64,000 nt of DNA from Pandoraea terrigena (GTDB lineage: Bacteria > Pseudomonadota > Gammaproteobacteria > Burkholderiales > Burkholderiaceae): assembly GCF_902459705.1 (NCBI RefSeq), contig NZ_CABPRU010000009.1:153785-217784 (forward strand), in the 5' to 3' direction. Below the pieces are notes generated by a model. The model ran no database searches. It saw nothing but the letters and a program-made list of their open reading frames with translations, and was not told the origin of the DNA. Within the stretch, counting starts at the first letter, position 1, and each line of letters opens with the position of its first letter. The translations under genes were made by a program, and so were the position numbers. Shown here piece by piece: positions 1-8,560 of this stretch.

Positions 1-562
1 GGAGCGTGACCGGCGCGACGAGCGGTCCGAGATCGATCGAAAAGCCGGCTTTCGACATTCGGATGGCCCCACTGACGACGCTGCGGTCCGCACGCCCGAT
101 CGCCGGGGCATCAGGATTGCGCCAGCACACCAGCGTTTGCGCATGGCGCGATGGAAATTCGATGATCGTATGTTGCGCTGCCCCCACGGGCGGCACGGTG
201 AACCGGAACCACACCGGGGCTTCGGACAGATGCGTACTGAACTGGCGAACGGTAGGTGCGCGCTCAAGGACGCCCTGCACCATGGGCGGGCCGAATGTCG
301 CGGGAAAATCGCCTTGCGCCTGAAACGTCAACGGCGTTTCGCCGCGCACGGCGTACTGGCTCTCCTGGAACATCAGCACGAGGCCCGAGAGCAGCATGAT
401 GGCAGCGGGAACGGCGTACAGCGAAATGGTGCGAAATAGCTCGTCGAGACGCGCGCTCACGCGCCAACGGCGCCGCGTGTCGGAGAATTCCGCCAGCTCG
501 TCGGCGAAATCGGTCGACTTGCGGCTGTGATCGTCACGCTCGTTGCCGAGTTCCCCCGCCAT
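1..562 (-). CDS. Membrane sensor protein, N-terminal part (probable signalling enzyme; cut by window edge)
   Basis: The frame is open from an ATG at 562 to the left edge, giving 187 residues, so the C-terminal part lies outside the window. A short charged cytoplasmic stretch (about residues 1-45) is followed by one hydrophobic helix (about 47-66) and then a soluble part with the pattern WFRF around residue 120 and a WRNP segment. That resembles the extracytoplasmic sensing domain of 7TMR-DISM-type proteins, many of which carry GGDEF output domains. The output domain is not visible, so a diguanylate cyclase is only a guess. The FeeM-like gene lies 215 bases upstream on the same strand, so the two may be co-transcribed. 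The existence of the gene is well supported; its function is not. Confidence 0.6.
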   Translation of the reverse strand, partial: MAGELGNERDDHSRKSTDFADELAEFSDTRRRWRVSARLDELFRTISLYAVPAAIMLLSGLVLMFQESQYAVRGETPLTFQAQGDFPATFGPPMVQGVLERAPTVRQFSTHLSEAPVWFRFTVPPVGAAQHTIIEFPSRHAQTLVCWRNPDAPAIGRADRSVVSGAIRMSKAGFSIDLGPLVAPVTL

Positions 563-777
563 AGGATTCTTGTGCCCTTATCGTGTTGGTCGCCCCGCGA
601 TCCGTACCGGGCAAGGCGCCACTCGGCGCACCTTGCCGGTCGGGCCGGACCTGTTCCGTGCGACCGGGATGCCGGCCGACACGGACAGGTCTCTTGTGCC
701 CGTCTTCCACGTTATCGCCGTCGTCGCGAGAACCCCATGCGGCAAGCAACGGGATAACGTTAGCTCGAATAACGGCA

Positions 778-1650
778 TTACACCGTCAAGCTGTAGCCTG
801 ATGCACTGCATCGTACATCGTCGGCACCAAAAGATAAATCCCGCAAATGCGCGCCAACACTGGCTTCGCCCGACGATGCCCGCACGCCGTCCTGCATCCC
901 GGGCACCCCCAGCCGCAGGTCGGGATGATGGGTGAGGCACATGTAGGCGAACAAAGGATGTTCCGCTGCTTGCCAACGCGCCCGTGCCTGCGCCACGTCG
1001 AGCGCCAGCACGCGGTGTCCAATGCCGCCCACGTGCGCCATTGGAATCAGGCCTTGCGACGGGAACACATCGGTAAACATCAGCGCTTCATATTGCCGAT
1101 GCAACGGCGGACGCGCCGTAATCACCATCCAGTCGATGCCGGACAGCAGGCAATACTGATAGAACGCCTTGAACAGCGCCGTCTTGACGACACGTCCAAC
1201 GGGCCCCGCCGCGACGCCAAGACGCGTCGCCTCGGCCAACGCCGCGCTGTCCAGCCATTGGGGCAGCGGCGCCGAATCCTCGAGATGCAAAGGCTGATAT
1301 CGATTGGTCTGGATACGCATTGTCCCGAGAACCGCGCCGTCGAGTCGTGCACGCGCCACGAGCACGAGGGCCCCCGGTTCGTGGTCGCCGGGCTCCGGCT
1401 CGCTCAACGTGGCGGCCAGATCGGGGAGGTGGCGGCCGTATGCCGCCTGGCGCATGGCCACGGCGTCGCGCAACGCGGCTTCGTCGCCCGCAATGGTGAC
1501 GATGAAGGGCAAACGCTCTTCACGCATCGTCTCGAGATCGGACGCCGGGGCAGGTACCGCCGCAGGCGCTGACGCAGGACGACGATGGCCGGTCGGCGCG
1601 TCGACATGGGGGATGGACGAGACATCAGAGACTTGGGCAAGGTCGAACAT
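778..1650 (-). CDS. FeeM-like N-acyl amino acid synthase (GNAT fold)
   Basis: A protein of about 290 residues. After a low-complexity Ala/Pro leader (about residues 1-40) comes a GNAT-like acyltransferase domain, with TMRIQT (LGTMRIQ) and a later segment around 'EATRLGV' and 'KTALFKAFYQYCLLSGIDWM' that is typical of FeeM and acyl-homoserine-lactone-synthase-like folds. Family members join a fatty acyl group from acyl carrier protein to an amino acid, giving long-chain N-acyl amino acids. The ATG at 1650 is chosen because AAGGAG lies 9 bases before it; an in-frame GTG at 1659 sits directly on that Shine-Dalgarno sequence and is unlikely. It is transcribed toward the truncated membrane sensor gene. 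The substrate cannot be read from the sequence. Confidence 0.75.
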   Translation of the reverse strand: MFDLAQVSDVSSIPHVDAPTGHRRPASAPAAVPAPASDLETMREERLPFIVTIAGDEAALRDAVAMRQAAYGRHLPDLAATLSEPEPGDHEPGALVLVARARLDGAVLGTMRIQTNRYQPLHLEDSAPLPQWLDSAALAEATRLGVAAGPVGRVVKTALFKAFYQYCLLSGIDWMVITARPPLHRQYEALMFTDVFPSQGLIPMAHVGGIGHRVLALDVAQARARWQAAEHPLFAYMCLTHHPDLRLGVPGMQDGVRASSGEASVGAHLRDLSFGADDVRCSASGYSLTV

Positions 1651-1949
1651 GATTGACACTCCTTAAGGTCAATAGAGGTTGCGTGTGATGCACAGGCGGT
1701 CTCGCCAGCGCATCGCACAATGCCTTTCTTGATCCGCCAAGGCGAAGTGTCAAGTGCTTATTTTTCTTGGCTTTTTCAGATTTCCACGGGCAGCGCGCGA
1801 GCGTCCCGCCGGCGCGTCGGCCCATCGCCCGGGAAGCCGCGTCGCGCCGGGTAAAACCGGCCGTACCCCGATGCCTTGCCCACCGCGCCGCGTCCGGGTG
1901 TCACCTATTTGCGACAGTTGCAGCCCAAAGCAAGATTCTGGCAAAATGA

Positions 1950-1961
1950 TAAACCCGTTTA
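1950..1961. promoter_or_regulatory. Palindrome upstream of marR, candidate MarR operator
   Basis: TAAACCCGTTTA is a near-perfect inverted repeat (arms TAAAC/GTTTA) lying 52 bases before the marR start, inside an AT-rich patch (about 1940-1970) that would hold the promoter. MarR proteins usually repress themselves from such sites. The rest of the gap 1651-2013 shows nothing else recognisable. Confidence 0.4.
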
Positions 1962-2013
1962 CTAATTGATCGCACCGGGCCGGCCTGGCCGCCGCCCCGG
2001 CGCCCGCCCCGAT

Positions 2014-2502
2014 ATGCCGAAAATCGATTGGTCGTCCCGTTTCGGCACGCTGGTGCACGACGTCGCGCGCGTTCATTCGCGCCTGTTCGACCGGCGTGCC
2101 CGCGGCAACTTCGATCTCACGCGCGCTCAATGCCGCGTGCTGGTCATGTTGCATCGCTTTGGGGTCCAGACACAGGTCGAACTGGCCGAACGCATGGAGT
2201 TGACGCCGATGGCGCTGGTAAGACTGCTGGACCGGCTCAGGGAGAAGGGCCTTGTGCGACGCGAACGCGATCCGAACGACAAGCGCGCGCACCTGCTCTA
2301 CTTGACGGACGCCTCGGAGGGGAAGATCGACATGATCGTCGCCTTCGCCAATGCGATCGAACGCGAAGCGCTGGCCGACCTCACACCCGCCGAGCGAGCC
2401 GAACTGTCGCGTTTGCTGAGCAAGGTGCTGACGAACCTGACGCGCGCCGAAGCCGAATGTCCGTCACCGGCGCGCCGTGGCGAGGAGACCGTCCCGGAGT
2501 AA
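2014..2502 (+). CDS. MarR-family transcriptional regulator
   Basis: A 162-residue protein with the winged helix of MarR regulators: helix-turn-helix around residues 55-85 (TQVELAERMELTPMALVRLLDRL) and the wing signature LVRRERDPNDKRAHLLYLT at about 86-104, whose D-x-R motif is the family hallmark. The start at 2014 gives MPKIDW; a TTG at 1966 would add 16 Pro/Arg-rich residues and is less likely. It is followed after 81 bases by a drug-efflux gene on the same strand, the usual pairing in which the regulator responds to a small toxic ligand and controls the pump. The inverted repeat at 1950-1961 could be its own operator. The ligand is unknown. Confidence 0.9.
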   Translation: MPKIDWSSRFGTLVHDVARVHSRLFDRRARGNFDLTRAQCRVLVMLHRFGVQTQVELAERMELTPMALVRLLDRLREKGLVRRERDPNDKRAHLLYLTDASEGKIDMIVAFANAIEREALADLTPAERAELSRLLSKVLTNLTRAEAECPSPARRGEETVPE

Positions 2503-2583
2503 GCCACCCGCGCGGGAGACAACGCGTGCGACCGCTCAACGCGTCGCACTGCCATCAAGACAAAACCACGATCCAGCAAAGGA

Positions 2584-4128
2584 ATGACCGTGTCATCCCC
2601 CCAAACGGCTGACGATCCGGGCAAACATCGGGCGCTCGTCAGCGTATCTGTCATGCTCGCGACGGTGTTGCAAACCCTGGACAGCACCATCGCCAACGTG
2701 GCGCTGCCCCATATGCAGGGCAGCCTGTCCGCCTCGCAGGACTCCATTACCTGGGTATTGACGTCCTATATCGTGGCGGCCGCCATTGCCACGCCCCTCA
2801 CCGGCACGCTCTGCGCACGCTTCGGACGCCGGCGCGTCTTCCTGTGGTCCGTCGCCGGTTTCACGATTGCCTCGGCCTTGTGCGGCATGGCGCATTCGCT
2901 CACGGAAATCGTGGCCGCCCGGCTGTTCCAGGGGATTTGCGGCGCGGCGCTCGTGCCGCTGTCGCAGGCGACCATGCTCGACATCAACCCGCCGCACAAG
3001 CACGGCTCGGCGATGGCGGTGTTTGGCATGGGGGTGATGGTGGGCCCGATTCTCGGCCCGTCGCTCGGTGGCTGGCTCACCGATAGCTACAACTGGCGCT
3101 GGGTGTTCTACATCAACCTGCCCATCGGCCTGATCGCATTCCTCGGCATTGCCGCCTATCTGAGAGAGCCGCTCGAGCAGAAGGCTGGGAAGTTCGACGT
3201 GCTGGGCTTCGTCACGCTCAGCCTGGCCATCGGCCTGCTGCAGTTGCTGCTCGACCGCGGGGAACAGCAGGATTGGCTGAACGCCACCGAGATCTGGCTG
3301 GAGATGCTCGGCGCCATCATCTGCTTTGCGTACTTCGTCGTCCATACATGGACGGCCGGCGCGCATTCATTCTTCGACCGCGCGTTGCTGCGTGACCGGA
3401 ACTTCAACACGGGCATCGTCTACATTTTCGTCGTCGGCATCATTCTGTATGCCACGCGCGCCCTGCTCCCGCCCATGCTGCAAGGTCTGTTCGGCTACCC
3501 CGCCATCCTCACCGGGCTGGTGACGGCGCCCTCCGGAGCCGGCACCATGGCCGCCATGCTGATCGTCGGACGGCTGGTCGGCAAGGTCGACGTTCGCTAC
3601 CTGCTGGGTTTCGGCTTCGCGTTGACCGCCTATTCGCTCTATCTGATGGCCGGCTACTCGCTCACGCTGCGTCCGTCGGATATCGTCTGGCCCGGGGTCA
3701 TTCAGGGTTTTGGTCTCGGCTTCGTCTTCGTGCCGCTCACCACGGTCACGTTTGCCACGCTGCCCGGCACGCTACGCGCGGACGGCGCTGCGATCTACAG
3801 CCTGTCGCGCAACATCGGCAGCAGTATCGGCATCTCGGTCGTGCAGACGCTGCTCACCCAGAACACGCAAGTCAATCACGCGGTGCTCTCGGAGCACATC
3901 ACGCGGTTCACACAAGGCATCGAAGCTTACGCACAGACGTACGGTGCCGCGGCGATGGCCGCGCTGAATGCGGAAGTCACGCGACAGGCCGCGATGATCG
4001 CCTACCTGGACGACTTCCGGCTGATGATGGCGCTCACGATCGCCGTCATGCCGCTGCTGCTCTTCATACGCGTGAAGAGGCGCGCCCCCGGCGAAGGCGA
4101 CGAGATCGTGCACGTGGCGGCCGACTGA
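2584..4128 (+). CDS. DHA2-family (EmrB/QacA-type) multidrug efflux MFS transporter
   Basis: A 514-residue inner-membrane protein with about 14 hydrophobic helices. Motif 'LDSTIANVALP' at about residues 32-42 and 'GTLCARFGRRRVFL' in the loop after helix 2 are signatures of the DHA2 drug:H+ antiporters. There is no membrane-fusion (EmrA) gene next to it, so it either works alone or uses a partner elsewhere. The ATG at 2584 lies immediately after AAAGGA; a GTG two codons later (2590) would have better Shine-Dalgarno spacing and may be the true start. It lies downstream of marR and probably in one transcript with it. It converges on the iclR gene, which ends 8 bases away. Confidence 0.9.
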   Translation: MTVSSPQTADDPGKHRALVSVSVMLATVLQTLDSTIANVALPHMQGSLSASQDSITWVLTSYIVAAAIATPLTGTLCARFGRRRVFLWSVAGFTIASALCGMAHSLTEIVAARLFQGICGAALVPLSQATMLDINPPHKHGSAMAVFGMGVMVGPILGPSLGGWLTDSYNWRWVFYINLPIGLIAFLGIAAYLREPLEQKAGKFDVLGFVTLSLAIGLLQLLLDRGEQQDWLNATEIWLEMLGAIICFAYFVVHTWTAGAHSFFDRALLRDRNFNTGIVYIFVVGIILYATRALLPPMLQGLFGYPAILTGLVTAPSGAGTMAAMLIVGRLVGKVDVRYLLGFGFALTAYSLYLMAGYSLTLRPSDIVWPGVIQGFGLGFVFVPLTTVTFATLPGTLRADGAAIYSLSRNIGSSIGISVVQTLLTQNTQVNHAVLSEHITRFTQGIEAYAQTYGAAAMAALNAEVTRQAAMIAYLDDFRLMMALTIAVMPLLLFIRVKRRAPGEGDEIVHVAAD

Positions 4129-4135
4129 CGCGGCG

Positions 4136-4984
4136 TCAACTCTCCTGGCGACGGCGCGCCGACAAGGCCCCCGCCGTCTGGATCACGAGGTCGGCGAAGC
4201 GCCGCTCGTCGCGCTCGGCATTCCAGCGCACGCGAGGCACGGCAATGTTGATCGCGCCGATGGCCCGCCCATCCTGGTTCACTACGGCCGCCGCCGTCGA
4301 AATGTCGCCCATGAAAAACTCGTCTTCGGTGTGCGCATACCCTTGCTTGCGAATGCGTGCCAGCCGCTCCTTGATCTTGCGCGGCTGCGCCACGGTGGCT
4401 GGCGTGAACTGCACGAGATTCGTGCGCGCGAGAAGGTCGTCGACCTCGGCATCGTCGAGCGTAGCCAGCATCGCCAGCCCCGGCGCCGTGCAATAGGCCG
4501 GCAGGCGCGAGCCAACGATGACGTTCGCATTGAACACACTGCGGCTCACGATACGCAGAACGAACACGATGTCCGTGTCCAGACGCACCGTCAAGTTCGT
4601 TGCCTCTTCGGTTTCGGCCGCCAGTTGCTGCAGATAGGGGGCGGCACGGCTGACCAGTTCGTTCGAGACGAGGTAGTGATATGTGAAGTCCAGCAGCTTC
4701 GGCGAGAGTTCATACTTCTTGCTCTGCGGGTCCTTGAGCAGATAGCCCAACGCCGAGAGCGTGAAGGTGAAGCGCTGCGCCGCGCTGATGTCCAGCCCCG
4801 TGGCCGCCGCGATTTCGGAGAGCGACAGATGACGCTTCGAACCGTCGAATGCCGTCAGCACTTTCATCGCCTTTTCGACGGATTGAACGTAGAGCGTGGA
4901 GTCGGTCGACGCAGCGACGGCGGCGGCCGCTTCGGGGGCGGTCGCCGTCTTGGCGCGAGTGCGGGGTGCTTTGGTGGTGGCCAC
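4136..4984 (-). CDS. IclR-family transcriptional regulator of the adjacent acyl-CoA/ABC operon
   Basis: A 282-residue protein with a 30-residue Ala/Thr-rich leader, an N-terminal winged helix (about residues 35-95, LSLSEIAAATGLDISAAQRF) and a C-terminal effector-binding domain (about 110-275) typical of IclR regulators. These proteins bind aromatic or other small organic acids. It is the last gene of the minus-strand run that begins at 11675, separated from the ligase gene by 84 bases. That gap carries two copies of a motif (5017-5055) that recur in front of the first gene of the run (11759-11796), which argues that it controls both itself and the operon. The effector is probably the imported acid or its CoA ester. 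Confidence 0.9.
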   Translation of the reverse strand: MATTKAPRTRAKTATAPEAAAAVAASTDSTLYVQSVEKAMKVLTAFDGSKRHLSLSEIAAATGLDISAAQRFTFTLSALGYLLKDPQSKKYELSPKLLDFTYHYLVSNELVSRAAPYLQQLAAETEEATNLTVRLDTDIVFVLRIVSRSVFNANVIVGSRLPAYCTAPGLAMLATLDDAEVDDLLARTNLVQFTPATVAQPRKIKERLARIRKQGYAHTEDEFFMGDISTAAAVVNQDGRAIGAINIAVPRVRWNAERDERRFADLVIQTAGALSARRRQES

Positions 4985-5016
4985 GATATCGATGGAATGG
5001 GGCAGACAGAAGCGAA

Positions 5017-5055
5017 TTATCTCATAAAAATAACACTCTATCTTATACCGATAAC
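5017..5055. promoter_or_regulatory. Tandem candidate IclR operators in front of iclR
   Basis: Two related 18-bp elements start 21 bases apart, at 5017 (TTATCTCATAAAAATAAC) and 5038 (CTATCTTATACCGATAAC). The first shares TTATCTCA...AATAAC, with identical spacing, with the element at 11759 before the operon's first gene. They lie 33 bases upstream of the iclR start, which fits autoregulation. IclR proteins commonly occupy paired sites as two dimers. Confidence 0.6.
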
Positions 5056-5068
5056 CTGGACATCGCCG

Positions 5069-6745
5069 TCATCGCCTGGGGGATGGCAACCGCCGCCCTG
5101 CCCGCTCCGGTGACTGGGTCGCAGCCATCTCCCACGCCTCGCCGGTATCGCGCGAGAGCAGATGCTTGCGGATGCGCTCCGACGGCGTCGTCTCGAAATG
5201 GGCGGTGGCGCGATAGTAACGTGGTCGCTGGTAGCTGGCGAGTTTGTCGGCGGCCCACTGCGCCAGCACCGTCCAGTCGAGCGTTTGAGCGTCGCGGAAC
5301 TGTACGTAAAGCATCACGTCCTGCTCCCCGATGTCGCTCGACACACCGATGGCCGCGCAGGCCGCCACCGCCGGATGCCGTGCAAACACGCGTTCGATCT
5401 CCCACGCCGACACGTTCTCGCCGCGCACCCGCATACTGTCCGTACGCCGGCCAATGAAGACCAGACTGCCGTCGGCGCCGCGGCGTGCGCTGTCGCCCGT
5501 GAAGAGCTTGCCGTCGCGCAACGCCTTCGCGGTGGCCTCCGGATTATCGAGATACCCCGGCAGGAAGACACCTTCCACGTCGCTCGATAACACGATCTCA
5601 CCGGGCTCGCCGTCGGGCACGGGCTGCCCCGCGTCGTCGAGCAGTTCCAGCGTCAGCCACGGCAAGGCGTGACCGATGGAGCCCGGCATGTCCGCTTCGT
5701 TGAGGGTGGCAAAGCTCGAGCACTCCGTCATCCCGTAGCATTCGCGCAATGCACACTGCAGACGCTCGCGCGTGGCTTGCCAGGCGCTCGCCGACACGCC
5801 CGCGCCCCACGCCACGCGCAACGAGTTCTGTGCCGGCTGGGCATCCCGCGGCAGTTGCATGAGGATGTCGAGGATGCCACCGAGATAGTGAAGATGCGTG
5901 GCCTGCGCGGCCGCGCATTGCTGCCAGAAGCGGCTGGCGGAGAATCGCTCCACCACATGCATCTCGAGATCGGCGAGAAACGGCAGCAACAACATCTGGG
6001 CACCGCCAATATGGCACAGCGGCTCCCACAGGAACAGCCGGTCGTTGTCGTGCGCGTCCGCCACGCGCAGCGCCGCCTCGCTGGCAATCCGCATCATGCG
6101 GTGCGTAAACAACACCCCCTTGGGCGCGCCGGTCGTGCCTGAGGTGTAGATGATGCACAGCACCGACGCCGGCGTGAGGTCGGCCGCCGTCGGCAAGGTT
6201 CCGGTGTACGCGCAGGCCTGTGTCATGACCTCCGAGAGCCAGTGACGCACGACGCGCGCGCCGTGGTGCCCCGGCTGCTGCGCCGCGAGGGCGACGCCGG
6301 CGTCGAGCACGTCAGCGAAGGCGGGCTCAGCAATGAGCAGCTTCGGCTTGGCGTGGCCGAGCAGGTATTCGATACCGTCGCCCTTCAGGCGCGTATTGAC
6401 GGGCACCCACACCAGACCGGAAAGCATGAGCGCGTAGATCAACGCCACTTGCGCCGCACTGTTACCCAGCATGACCGCCACCCGGTCGCCGGGCACGAGC
6501 CCCTGCGCGGCGAACCAGCCCTGCATGGCGCCCACGCGTGCGGCCATCCCGGCCCGGTCGATGGCCTCGCCCTCGAACACGACGACCGGCCTGGCCGACG
6601 TGCCGTGAAGCCCTGCCATCAGCAGCGGCACCACGTCGAGCCGGTCGCCCTCGGCCCGCTGGGGAAAGTACTTCGTATAAGGATGCATGGAAGACATCGA
6701 CTGCGCATTTACCGGCGCAGCTCGGGCAATATTGGACATGGACAT
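5069..6745 (-). CDS. AMP-forming acyl-CoA ligase (CaiC-like ANL superfamily)
   Basis: A 558-residue cytoplasmic enzyme expected to convert a carboxylic acid to its CoA thioester through an acyl-adenylate. The ATP-binding loop YTSGTTGAPKG lies at about residue 205, the YGMTE motif at about 355, and the hinge segment TGDSARRGADG at about 440. In the C-terminal A10 region the usual Ser-Gly-Lys is replaced by Ser-Glu-Arg (TPSERIRK), so the lysine that normally drives adenylation is an arginine. The ATG at 6745 is preferred: AGGA lies 6 bases before it. The start follows the permease stop by 17 bases, so the genes are tightly linked. Sequence style is closest to crotonobetaine/carnitine-CoA ligase-like proteins, but the true substrate is unknown. 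Confidence 0.85.
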   Translation of the reverse strand: MSMSNIARAAPVNAQSMSSMHPYTKYFPQRAEGDRLDVVPLLMAGLHGTSARPVVVFEGEAIDRAGMAARVGAMQGWFAAQGLVPGDRVAVMLGNSAAQVALIYALMLSGLVWVPVNTRLKGDGIEYLLGHAKPKLLIAEPAFADVLDAGVALAAQQPGHHGARVVRHWLSEVMTQACAYTGTLPTAADLTPASVLCIIYTSGTTGAPKGVLFTHRMMRIASEAALRVADAHDNDRLFLWEPLCHIGGAQMLLLPFLADLEMHVVERFSASRFWQQCAAAQATHLHYLGGILDILMQLPRDAQPAQNSLRVAWGAGVSASAWQATRERLQCALRECYGMTECSSFATLNEADMPGSIGHALPWLTLELLDDAGQPVPDGEPGEIVLSSDVEGVFLPGYLDNPEATAKALRDGKLFTGDSARRGADGSLVFIGRRTDSMRVRGENVSAWEIERVFARHPAVAACAAIGVSSDIGEQDVMLYVQFRDAQTLDWTVLAQWAADKLASYQRPRYYRATAHFETTPSERIRKHLLSRDTGEAWEMAATQSPERAGRRLPSPRR

Positions 6746-6762
6746 ACGGAATCCTGCGCAGA

Positions 6763-8514
6763 TCAATAGCGCTTGCGTTTGAAGATCGAAGACAACCAGA
6801 CGATGAACACCATCAGGAATACCAGCGAGGTCGCGACGGCAGCCAGCGTCGGCGTGACGGCCAACTGGATGTCATCCCACATCTGCTTGGGCAACGTGGT
6901 GTTGATACCGCCGGACACGAAGATGGCGATCGTCAGGTCGTCGAACGACACGATGAAGGCGAACAGGAATGCCGATCCCAGGCTCGCCGCCAGCAGCGGC
7001 AGCAGCACAGTGCGCACCCGCGTGAAGGCCGACGCGCCGAGCATCTTGGCGGCATCGTCGAGCCGCCAGTCAAAGCGTTTGAAGCTCGCCGACAGCGTGA
7101 CCACCACATAGGGAATCGCGAGCACCGTGTGACCGATGACCAGCCCCGCATTGGTGCCCGCCAGTCCCCATCGTGCAAACAGGTACAGCAAGCCCACGGC
7201 GATCACGATGCGCGGCACGATCAGTGGCGCGATGAACATGGCGAACAGCGGCTTGCGCCAGCGCGACGGCAACCGCACGAGCGCCAGGCTGGCGCCGAAG
7301 CCGAGGACGAGGGCAAGCGCCGCCGTGGCGAATCCCACGCCTAGCGAGCGCAGCAGCGCCGCCTGCCACACACTCGATTCGATGAACGACACGAACCATT
7401 TCAGCGTAAAAAGTTGCGGCGGGAACGCCACGAACGACTGCTTGGTGAAGGCCAGCGGCACCACGAATGCAATCGGCAGCACCAGGGCGAACACCACGGC
7501 GCCGGTGTAAGCCTTGAGACCGAAGCCGCCCGCCGCCCGCGAGCGTCCGCCGGCGAGCGACAACTTGCCCGCGAGCCGCCCCACGGCGATGAGCATCGGC
7601 AACGTTCGCCCGCCCGTGCCGGCACGACGCTCGGGCGCTTCGCCCGCAAGCGACGACAACCCCACGACGCGGTCGTACACGAAGAACACGATCATCGAGC
7701 ACAGCAGCAGCACGGTCGAGAGCGCGCCGGCAAAGCGCAGGTCGAACAGGTCCAGCACCGACGAGATGACGAGTTGCGCCACCATCGATTCGCGCGGCGA
7801 GCCGAGCAGTGCGGGCACGATGAAGAAGCCCAGGCTCGTGATGAAGACCAGCAATCCGGCAGCCGCCGCCCCCGCGCCAGACAGGGGCAGGAAGATGGTG
7901 AAGAAGCCCGTCGCCCGGTCGGCTCCGAGGGTCTGGGCCGCCTGCACCAATTGCATGTTGATGCCCCGCATGATCGGCAGCATCGTCATGACGGCGAGCG
8001 GCAGCATCGCGTGCACCATGCCGATCAGCACACCGGTGAGCGACGGCGCGAGCGTGCCCGCACTGTCGATCAGCCCAAGATGCGCGGCCACGACCGTCAG
8101 CAGACCGGTCTTCGAGAGCAACAGCATCCACGCATATGTCTTGACGAGATAGCTGGTCCAGAATGGCAGCACGATCCACAGCAGCCAGCGCTCGCGCGAG
8201 CGCGCCGACAGACGCGCGAGCAGGTACGCCACCGGATAGCCAAGCAGCACCGAGAGTCCGGCGGTAAGAAACGCGATCCAGAACGTCGAGGCCAGCACTT
8301 TGACGTACACGGCCGTGTGCGTCATGCGGGCAAACTGGGCGACGGAGAGCACCCCGTCGGCGTCGTAGAGGCCGCCCTGCAGAATCTCGACGACCGGCAC
8401 GATGAAGAACACGGCAAGAAACAGCAACGCGGGCAAGGCTGGCAACCACCGGGCCAACTGCCGCGGCCAGGCAATACGAGGCCCCGCCTGAGGTAGGCGT
8501 TGAACAAGCCACAT
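6763..8514 (-). CDS. ABC importer permease, two permease units fused (PotB-PotC type)
   Basis: A 583-residue inner-membrane protein made of two consecutive binding-protein-dependent permease units, each of about six helices: roughly residues 20-290 and 330-580. Each half carries an EAA-type cytoplasmic loop (AQTLGADRATGFFTIFLPLS in the first, AKMLGASAFTRVRTVLLPLL in the second) that contacts the ATPase. In most polyamine-type systems PotB and PotC are separate genes, so this is a natural fusion. The ATG at 8514 is chosen because AGGAG lies 8 bases upstream. It sits between the ATPase and the CoA ligase and forms the membrane channel of the importer. Confidence 0.9.
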   Translation of the reverse strand: MWLVQRLPQAGPRIAWPRQLARWLPALPALLFLAVFFIVPVVEILQGGLYDADGVLSVAQFARMTHTAVYVKVLASTFWIAFLTAGLSVLLGYPVAYLLARLSARSRERWLLWIVLPFWTSYLVKTYAWMLLLSKTGLLTVVAAHLGLIDSAGTLAPSLTGVLIGMVHAMLPLAVMTMLPIMRGINMQLVQAAQTLGADRATGFFTIFLPLSGAGAAAAGLLVFITSLGFFIVPALLGSPRESMVAQLVISSVLDLFDLRFAGALSTVLLLCSMIVFFVYDRVVGLSSLAGEAPERRAGTGGRTLPMLIAVGRLAGKLSLAGGRSRAAGGFGLKAYTGAVVFALVLPIAFVVPLAFTKQSFVAFPPQLFTLKWFVSFIESSVWQAALLRSLGVGFATAALALVLGFGASLALVRLPSRWRKPLFAMFIAPLIVPRIVIAVGLLYLFARWGLAGTNAGLVIGHTVLAIPYVVVTLSASFKRFDWRLDDAAKMLGASAFTRVRTVLLPLLAASLGSAFLFAFIVSFDDLTIAIFVSGGINTTLPKQMWDDIQLAVTPTLAAVATSLVFLMVFIVWLSSIFKRKRY

Positions 8515-8560
8515 GACAAAGACTCCTGAAGCAGATGACGAGGGCGTTGAGGGGATACGC

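Noticed and set aside
847..1572. Open frame opposite the FeeM-like gene
   Set aside because: It lies on the antisense strand of a gene with a good start and family match; such frames are frequent in GC-rich DNA.
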